Assembly (NCBI RefSeq): GCF_003589595.1 | Contig: NW_020654289.1 | Location: 2,394,643-2,458,642, forward strand | DNA length: 64,000 nucleotides | Source: Hyposmocoma kahamanoa | Taxonomy: Eukaryota; Arthropoda; Insecta; Lepidoptera; Cosmopterigidae | Direction: 5' to 3' | Shown: positions 57,075-64,000 of the stretch, one piece after another | Layout: each line of letters begins with the position of its first letter | Numbering within the stretch: position 1 is the stretch's first letter | The notes under the pieces: model-generated | Databases searched by the model: none | Told to the model about the DNA's origin: nothing | What the model saw: only the letters and a program-made list of their open reading frames with translations | Translations under genes and position numbers: made by a program

Positions 57075-57345
57075 TATATCAAAAATAACTATTCCGGATT
57101 TAAATCGCGTATATTTGTTTTGTTTGAATAAAAAAAAATACGCGATTTAAATCCGGAAAAATAGTTTCATTTCCTAAGTTGTTATTATTTATAATACTAT
57201 GTAAAGGGATGAACAAGTCGTGAGCCTGGTGGTAAGCGACACGCCTGTCCATAACAGTTGCAGTGCCACTTACGAGCTTAGCTTTGAATCGCAAAGATCT
57301 AAGGAGCACTGCCACTGCACCCGTCACTCTGGAACATAAATAATT
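57075..57345 (-). mobile_element. Foldback repeat plus ~310-bp repeat family copy
   Basis: CCGGATTTAAATCGCGTATA and TACGCGATTTAAATCCGG (57095-57160) form a hairpin, a collapsed copy of the element at 39795. Directly after it, ACAAGTCGTGAGCCTGGTGG, ACGCCTGTCCATAACAGTTG and GCAAAGATCTAAGG (57205-57345) are the 3' half of the unclassified ~310-bp family in reverse orientation. Confidence 0.7.
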
Positions 57346-57437
57346 GATGTTGTTGATACCGTTGTCCCAAGTGGTGATGTTGTTGTCGTCCCAAGTCCCT
57401 ACTAATAATATGTTCACTAATCATACTATGAACTTAC

Positions 57438-57878
57438 CTGTACCCTCTGTACCGATCTCTTCAAATTAGTCTGTATAAAAGGATAGAACACGTCGTAGTC
57501 AAATGGATCTATTTTCTGCCTTAGAAACTCGCAAATTTCGTGAGAAAAGTCCATAGATTTCTTGTTCTCCCTTGGTACCATTAGCATAGTCAAATGGCGG
57601 ACATCCATTAACAATTGAAGCGCGCATCTCTGGTTTATATCTGCTTCTTTCTCTCTAATTACTTCATTGTAATGATCGAAAGTAATAGTAGTAACTTTTT
57701 CAATGAAATTTGTATGAATTTCAAAAGGTAACGTGTGCGGAACAACTTCGTCTAGAATACGGCTGACGGCGTAGAGATACTCTTGCAATTTCAATGATGG
57801 GCCAGCCGGTACTTTTATTGTCGATTCTATCGCGTTGCCCTCTTCGTCTTTCTCTTCAATTTTTATAACGTCCCATTG
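57438..57878 (-). CDS. COG1, third exon seen in the window (core conserved block)
   Basis: The exon has 147 codons, phase 0 at both ends, with a TTTGCAG acceptor and GTAAGT donor. COG1 is a subunit of the eight-part COG complex, which tethers retrograde vesicles at the Golgi and so keeps glycosylation enzymes in place. The diagnostic string is a block with ALQLLMDVRHL, then IDPFDYDVF and a NLKRSVQRVQ end. Human COG1 has ALQLLYDLRYL, IDPFDLDVF and NLHRLVQR at the same spacing. The first part (KVPAGPSLKLQEYLY, then VVPHTLP) matches the family's VPxxPSLxLQ and HxLP region. No stop or frameshift is present. The start reported further upstream at a TTG is the intron side of the acceptor. Confidence 0.92.
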
Positions 57879-58237
57879 CTGCAAAGCAAAACTATACTAA
57901 AGACACTCGTTTTTTAGTTTTAATTACATTAAATATTCAGTTTCTTAATTATTTTTAAGCGCGAGGCTTTATAGGCAAAGCTGATTAAAAAAAACTTTGC
58001 ATCAATGTCAAACAACATTATCTACATGAAAAAGTACTGGAAAAATATACTATACTATTTCATGTCAGATTGTAAGGTTAATTGTGACAATAATAGAGTA
58101 CATTTTAATCGGGTTAATATTATTTAATCCTCTAGGAAATAACTGATCTACTCGTATTGTAAATGTGTTCCTTTTCCTTCAACAATCGATTTTTTTTTTC
58201 GTTTGATATATATATTAATTGTTCCATGTATATTAGT

Positions 58238-58931
58238 TAGAGATGGGAAAAACTGCTTATTTTTTAAAAGTTTAAACGTTATGCTTTTTTTTAAAAAAAA
58301 CGTGCTTTTTTTAAACGTTTTTTCACTTAAACGCTTTTTAGTTTGAAGCTCACAAAATCGTTTATAAAAAGTTGAAGCGCATAGACTTTTATGTTAAAAA
58401 AAGCTTGCAACGTTGTGTTGATAACGAAACGCAAGAGTAGACCACTAAAGGTTTTATAAGTATTTTTGTAAAAAACGATTTATATTTTTATTTATGACAT
58501 AACATTATTATATTAACATTTTATTCATTGGCGTTTAAAAGCGTTCAAAAACGTAAGTTGTTTAACTTTTGTAGTTGTTAACCGTTGAAATGGAAAAACT
58601 GCTTATTTATTTAGAGTTAAAACGTACGTTTAAAAAACGTGCTTGTAAAAGCGCTTTTCACACGCTTTTTAGTTTGACGCTTAAAAAATCGTTTTGAAAA
58701 ACGTTTAAGCGCATAGACTTTATGTTTAAAAAAGCTTGCAACGTTATGTTGAATTAATTTGTTTAGGAAACATAGATGGCGCTACTTGAAACTTAAGCAC
58801 GTTGCAAAAAATGAAATTGTTCTAGTCAGTTGACCAGTGACCAACGCTTACGCTTAAAATGAAAACGTGCTTATGCGCTTATTTTAAAAAGCAGACTATT
58901 TAAGTGCTTTTCGTTTAAACGCCCACCTCTA
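58238..58931. mobile_element. hAT-like element with an internal ~330-bp tandem duplication
   Basis: The ends TAGAGATGGG and (inverse) TAGAGGTGGG are typical of hAT termini. Two internal blocks, starting GGAAAAACTGCTTAT at 58247 and again at 58591, repeat the same series of words: AAACGT-, CGTGCTT, ACGCTTTTTAGTTTGA, AAGCGCATAGACTTT, AAAAAGCTTGCAACGTT. There is no transposase ORF. Target duplication is unclear because another repeat begins at its right edge. Confidence 0.65.
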
Positions 58932-59260
58932 AGTCAAAGTCAAAGATCATTTATTCCATAGGTAAAATAAATTTACACTTGAAATCGTCACTTTTAAGCT
59001 ACTGCTCGTTCACTACGCTGACCTCCCTGAGAAGAACGAGCAAGAAACTCTAGGGATTGCTCTCTTCAAATAAACTTAAATGCTATGGAATACACTTTGA
59101 ATCGAATTTGTGTGGATTCTGGAGCCATGTCGTCTTTCCAAACATCTTTATCTAACACGTAGTCTTCAATTTTGTAATATGATTTTTCAATCAAAATATT
59201 TTTAATGTAGTTTTTAAACTTAGGAAATGATAAACTTAATATGCTCCGGAATCTTATTGT
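58932..59260 (-). mobile_element. LINE-type 3' end with GACTTTG tail, copy 2
   Basis: In reverse orientation, it begins AAAGTCAAAGATCATTTATT (the tail), then GCTGACCTCCCTGAGAAGAA, GAGCAAGAAACTCTAGGGAT and CCATGTCGTCTTTCCAAACA. It corresponds to 43852-44160 and is slightly less degraded. Confidence 0.7.
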
Positions 59261-60040
59261 AAAAACGTATACAGTTCTAATATTAGTTGATCTATGGGTA
59301 AATTATAAATGAACTGCATTCAAGGTAACACTATTATTATGTTTAAGCATACTAAATTAATATTTAATATTCAAATATAATATTTGATCCTTTTTTTAAT
59401 ATTGGTGCTTTTAACGATTGATGACTTTTATAACCAGTTTCTTTTGATATTGATTTCGTAACAAATCTTGGCTGCTTGGTTGCGCCAACCATTCAGCAGG
59501 GTACGATAGGTTAGTATGTGAAAAAGCAGGCAAATTGCTTGCGTTTCCGTCTTAATTTATATTATAATTAATATTATATTAGTATACAAATATAATCAAC
59601 ATCACTTGGTTTTAAAATAAGTATCTAAATTTTATTTTTAATTCTCATTTGTGTTAGTTTTGAGGCCCAACATAAAACTATCAAAGTTAATTTATACAAA
59701 GCAACCATTTTTTTGCGTAGCTCACAACCGATTAAAATATCTATCGATTTAATTTATTTTATGTCTCAGAGAAAGACGATTACTGATTAAAAAAGATGAT
59801 CGTTTATATTGCTATGCCTGCAGCTTTTACAAATTTAAAATGATCTTTTAAATACATGTCATTTTAATCATCTAAAACCAAGTAAAATTTTTTTGACTTT
59901 AGAGATATCAGCAAGATAAGCTTCGGAAGTAGTTTTATATTTCTCCTGAAAAGTACGATTGTTTTTACGTAATTTGTCATTAAAACAATAATTATAACAT
60001 TGCCAGCAAGTTTCCAAATTTTCAAGATATTTATTTTCTT
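59261..60040 (-). other. COG1 intron, nothing recognised
   Basis: AT-rich and without splice-bounded coding sequence. The ORF at 59868-60086 overlaps a tRNA-like SINE and is not supported. Confidence 0.45.
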
Positions 60041-60044
60041 TGAT

Positions 60045-60135
60045 AATTATCGGATAAAATAATTGGTCGTACCGGAAATCAAACATAGGACCTCTTTTAT
60101 CCTTGCAAACCGTTGGGCCACCGATGTCGTCTAAT
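60045..60135 (-). mobile_element. tRNA-derived SINE head, degraded
   Basis: On the - strand CATCGGTGGCCCAACGGTTT (A-box region), then GGATAAAAGAGGTCC (anticodon-loop position) and TGTTTGATTTCCGG (B-box-like) are spaced as in a tRNA. The body is short and degraded. Confidence 0.5.
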
Positions 60136-60458
60136 AATGTTAAGCAAAAGTTTTTCTAATACATCTTTGAAGTGTCGTGTAGTTTATTAACCCATTTATA
60201 CATCATCAGAATTTAAAAATTTATTTAGTTTTCTAAGTGAAACAGTCTGTCAGTTCTCCGACAAGAAATAAAATAAAATAAATGAATATACACTCTACTG
60301 CCATACACGGGTCTTTATCAAGCCACAGGAATATTTCGATGTGGATTGGGTACGTAAATGTGTGCGCAAAACTTAAAACAATTCTTTTCCTTGTGATTAT
60401 CATTTTGCAATTAATGTTTCTACAGTTTACCACAAAAAAAAACCATATTAAAACTTAC

Positions 60459-60804
60459 CATCATTAAATAATCAATATTGGCCTCCAATGTGAATTCTTG
60501 AGGAAGGTGCCCAGTCAACTCCGTCACCTTTGTCATAACAATGTCCACCCACTTACTCCAACAGTACAAATAATTATCTTTCAAATTACTACAAAGTGCA
60601 TTCCACCTTTTCAACGCATTATCATCTATGGTGACAACTCCTAAAGAATCAAATTCTTCAGGAATATAACTCTTACGTAAATGGGGCGCAAGTGTGGTTA
60701 TTGCTTGGATGAATCGCGCCGTGTAGATGGCTGTTGTTTTCTGTTGCAATTCGTTTGATTGCAGCGTTTGTTCTTCGAAACACGCTTTTATGTATTGGAG
60801 CATG
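60459..60804 (-). CDS. COG1, second exon seen in the window
   Basis: The exon starts after TTCTTCACAG with one base that completes a serine codon begun in the previous exon (AG|C). It then has 115 codons ending ...DYLMM before a GTAAGT donor in phase 0. The peptide is helix-rich (MLQYIKACFEEQTLQSNE, ARFIQAITTLAPHLRKSY, NLKDNYLYCWSKWVDIV), as expected for the middle of a CATCHR-family tether, and leads directly into the KVPAGPSL block of the next exon. The phases on both sides agree with the neighbouring exons, which is the main evidence that this belongs to COG1. Confidence 0.85.
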
Positions 60805-60834
60805 CTGTGAAGAAAAAAATATTCTGTTAATTTG

Positions 60835-60935
60835 TTATTATTATTAATACAAGGATCGAAAAATAGACAAAGAAAAATTAATTGGATCTGACAGAACTCG
60901 AACCAATATCTGTTGTCTCAACGTGGCTACTCAAT
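60835..60935 (-). mobile_element. Second tRNA-like SINE family, fragment
   Basis: TTATTAATACAAGGATCGAA and AATTGGATCTGACAGAACTC, then GAACC, are the 3' part and a mutated B box in reverse orientation. Confidence 0.55.
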
Positions 60936-61419
60936 TGTCAATATTTGTCCTGTGTTTTCATCCGACTTATGTCTTGAAATAACTCAACATCGTAGGCGAG
61001 AGGTAAATAAAATAACCTTAAGTGACAAATAGTAATTTTTACTACAGAGCGTTTTGAAGAAAATTCGGTTCTTAATTACGTTCTTAATTACGCCTAGGCA
61101 CACGGCGTATTTTATACGCTTTTATAGCTCTTAGGTCAAATAAACTATGTTAAATGAAAAAAAAACAAACAACGATAGGATTTAATGTCTTTTAGCATTG
61201 CGTGATTTATTCATTTTTTTGTTTACCAACAGCTAATACATTGTGACTCGTTTCCTAGGTACAACAATTTGTGGTTTTAAATGTAATGCACATCTAAGTA
61301 CAGTTAAGCGTCGCATGCAAAAAAAATGGCAAACAAACTTATAACATTTAACTTAACTATGTAATATTATTAGAAACAAATACTAATAACTACCTACGTT
61401 TATACAACAAAATGCTATT

Positions 61420-61790
61420 TTATATTAATATTTTTTTAAAACAAAGGCAAACAATCTGGAAGAACGTCCAAATATTCACTATTTTTATATTATATAAGTT
61501 GCAAATTCTGTATATGGGTGAGTTCGTACCAATTTTGGTTTTTCGAAGAGGTGGGCAAAGTGGTTGGATAAAGTATCGGGGGTATTTTTGAGGCACTCTA
61601 AATCTTATTTGGCTTAGTAGAATCGGACTTGATTGGTTTCGTAGTAACTTGTAAAGAAAAATAAGATCTAATCTATCCCTACGGTTTTCAAGGCACATCA
61701 TATGAAATCGCTCAAGTCTCATTTTGTAAGAAGATCGTTTATGTTTTCCCTGCAAATAGGCCAGGTGGCACAAGTAAGATCATCTTAATT
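61420..61790 (-). pseudogene. LINE RT C-terminal end (Jockey-like, different family)
   Basis: The - strand ORF reads HLAYLQGKHKRSSYKMRLERF, LENRRDRLDLIFLYKLLRNQ, then LLSQIRFRVPQ and a C-terminal hydrophobic tail. The R-R-x-x-x-D-L-x-F-L-Y-K-L-L pattern is usual at the C-terminus of Jockey-type LINE ORF2. It differs from the IQKRC type seen at 8110 and 27190. Upstream RT is missing. It lies in a COG1 intron on the same strand as the gene. Confidence 0.75.
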
Positions 61791-62338
61791 CCAAAATATG
61801 GATTTAAGGTTCTTTACCTCTCACCTACAGAGTTTTGAATCTCTAAAATAATATAGAGGGAATTCATGTAAAGCACGCGCCGTGGGCCTCATCCTGCAAA
61901 CTCGCTTAGTTTGTCGAATCGAGAGCAGAGTCGACGCGTGCGCGATTTAAAATATTTTTGACATACTAACTGTTCTCTGTACGCATGTAATTCGACTCGA
62001 AAATATAATTTAGATTAAATATAATTATTTGACTTACTAATGTAGAACTTAAATCACTTCATGTTCATGGTTTGCCCACTCCTTATTATTATTAAATTAT
62101 TCATACGAATGCAAATAAATTATTGTTTACATTATAATAATAGTCAAATGGTTTTTTTTTTTCATTTTGTGACAACCCTTGCATATCTACGTATGACGAC
62201 GTAACTACTACAGGAGCGGCGGTATCGCCGAGCTTCAAAGGCATTGCGCTTCTGTAGGAAAGATATTGTAATACTGCACCTATTCTATCCATCCGAAATC
62301 AATGATTAAGTACACCATCAATAAAATCAAAAACATAC

Positions 62339-62582
62339 CTTTGAATATTCTTATCAGAAATATCTCTGAGGTACAATTCAATATCGCCTTTATCGCTGTA
62401 CACTTGATCAGCGTCGTCCACATCATCATAAGTAAACAGCAACTTGTCTCGGGGGCTGGACATTTTACGATCACGGTATAGATATATTCTTAGATCTTCC
62501 AGAAGCTTCTGTAGCTCGGCGTCCAGAGTAAAGCAGAGTTTTTCTAGATTTGGTGTGTAGCCGCGATCTTGGCGAGACATGC
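62339..62582 (-). CDS. COG1, most upstream exon in the window
   Basis: The favoured start is the acceptor TTGTCCTCGCAG at 62583 and above, giving two bases that finish a codon, then MSRQDRGYTPNLEKLCF and onward, ending DISDKNIQ plus AG before a GTATGT donor at 62338. The AG joins the C of the next exon to give serine. The peptide is acidic and helical (ELQKLLEDLRIYLYRDRK, LLFTYDDVDDADQVYSD). An alternative reading has the frame open to an ATG at 62605-62607 without splicing (nine more residues), but this would make a protein lacking the N-terminal half of COG1. An internal exon, with earlier exons beyond the right edge, is more likely. Confidence 0.75.
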
Positions 62583-62585
62583 CTG

Positions 62586-63134
62586 CGAGGACAATTTCAA
62601 ATGACATTAAACATGTGTTAACGCAAAAGAACTCCGGCGCCGCTGGGCAGCCCGCGCGCCCCTCACTCGATTCATTCCGCCATCGTAGCTAAGCGTGTTC
62701 ACACGTATTACCTTTTATTGTAGTCAAATTGGAATACACGCTCCAAAAGGTTTGTTATGTCATTTTATTTTATTAAGTAGCTGAATCTTTAATAGTAAAG
62801 TATTAACATATTACATATAGTATACATATAGTTTGTATTTTATGAATAAAACGAGAATTCATTGCACAAAACCGTTGCCCGTTTGCAACCAGCTAGTGAT
62901 TACAATCGATAAATATTCTATCGACTGAATGTTAGATATATAGAGATAGAGAGACATGTATTTGTAAGCATACATGGCAAATAGATATTTAAGATTACAC
63001 TTATTTAGTAAATATTATACAATGTTCGCATTATTATTAAAGTCATATTATATTATATAATAAACATTTTCTAATTAAATAATATAATTAAAGAAAAATT
63101 ATGATTTAATAATCTCAGTACAGAATACTAAAAA
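62586..63134. other. Probable COG1 intron
   Basis: A short GC-rich patch at 62635-62690 is followed by very AT-rich sequence. No further COG1 exon is seen. Confidence 0.5.
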
Positions 63135-63528
63135 AGCCGACCTCAAAAGTATGTGAAATTACATCTATTTGCCAAGTTTTATTGAAATATCTCCTAGTTC
63201 GCCACTATACAGGACTTGGCACTGGATATAATAAAAATCGGCTCTCACTACTCAAAGTATATTGAGAGAGAAAAACGCCTTGAATTGGAGAATAGCCAAA
63301 CCAACCATTAAAATAATTGTTCCTTAAGTAAAATTTAGGCGCTATTTATAAAAATGAATGTTCATGCGTGATCAACCACCCTTAGAGGTGGATGACTTTC
63401 TTCAAAATGAAATGGGATCACTATGGAGGTACCCTCATTCCAACAAAAAAGGAGTTATCGAGTAACATACATACAAAAAAAACCATATAGTCGAATTGAG
63501 AACCTCCTCCTTTTTTGACGTCGGTTAA
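63135..63528 (+). mobile_element. TTAACCGACTTC-ended repeat, copy with internal insert
   Basis: It begins GCCGACCTCAAAAGTATGTG, contains ATTACATCTATTTGCCAAGT and GGTACCCTCATTCCAACAAA, and ends CCTCCTCCTTTTTTGACGTC then GGTTAA. About 160 bp of foreign sequence (roughly 63205-63370) separates its two halves, making it longer than the ~260-bp standard. Confidence 0.7.
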
Positions 63529-64000
63529 TAAAAAAGAGGAACGCGTGTCAAAATAATAACTATGTATAGTAACTATGAGGTTCGCAGGCTTTAAAATTTA
63601 AATATCAAAAACTCATTTACATTATAAAAACAATTTATCACAAGTAATCTAATAGTACTTTCATAATCTAGACGTAGGTAACATTGTTATATCGTCAGGT
63701 AATACATTGTATTATAATTTTATGCACATGTTATGGCAATTTCTTTGGAAACATGTAGTAGTGTGCACATATCGGGCCAAACGATAGGGATATCGGGTTA
63801 AAAAAGGAAATTTTTTTAAGTATATTAATATACATCTAGAATATATACAAAGAATGGTCAACATTCTTAATTTTTTAAAATAAGATTTGATTGATTGATT
63901 GATAAGAGTTTGCAGCTATCTCACATACCAGTACGACCATAGATTTAGTATATGGGTACCTATATACTTAATCAATGAGTACGACACATCGCCCTTACGC
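63529..64000. other. AT-rich right end, nothing recognised
   Basis: No exon or named repeat copy is visible. A short TTGATTGATTGAT run lies at 63889-63902. Confidence 0.5.

Overview
The window is nuclear DNA of an insect, most probably a moth or butterfly. It is AT-rich, its genes are split by introns with ordinary GT/AG splice sites, and it is packed with tRNA-derived SINEs, non-LTR retrotransposon (LINE) 3' ends and short terminal-inverted-repeat elements of types common in Lepidoptera. Nothing bacterial (operon, CRISPR array, ribosome binding site) is present. One assembly gap of 400 N lies at 32544-32943.

Only three host genes can be supported, and each is seen as exons. (1) Around 6.9 kb on the + strand there is one GC-rich, phase-0 exon of a conserved-looking protein that I do not recognise. 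(2) From 41.0 to 50.5 kb on the + strand lies a secreted Gly/Tyr/Pro-rich repeat protein. It has a proposed TATA box, a three-codon first exon, a signal-peptide-plus-repeat exon, and two mutually compatible 3' exons (one ending at 45650, the other at 50289), each followed by its own AATAAA. (3) From 62.6 down to 51.9 kb on the - strand lies the C-terminal part of COG1, a subunit of the conserved oligomeric Golgi tethering complex, in five exons whose splice phases agree. Its N-terminal exons must lie beyond the right edge. Genes 2 and 3 converge, with a broken LINE between them.

The rest is mobile DNA and its remains. From left to right: 0-10 kb has an hAT-like MITE, several TIR elements, a SINE split by a 1.05-kb foldback element, and a CR1/Jockey-type LINE 3' half. 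The 10-32 kb stretch has further MITE copies, a piggyBac-like repeat family ending in TTAA, a degraded LTR-element gag fragment, another LINE 3' end and a 2.4-kb inverted duplication. The 33-41 kb stretch is almost wall-to-wall SINEs, copies of an unclassified ~310-bp repeat and foldbacks. The introns of the two right-hand genes contain the same families.

No new cellular system is evident. The most informative items are the alternative terminal exons of the glycine-rich gene, a five-copy MITE family whose 8-bp target duplications can be read directly, two datable nested insertions, the large inverted duplication at 28.6-31.0 kb, and several unclassified foldback elements. All assignments come from reading the sequence and remembered family features. 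No database search was run.
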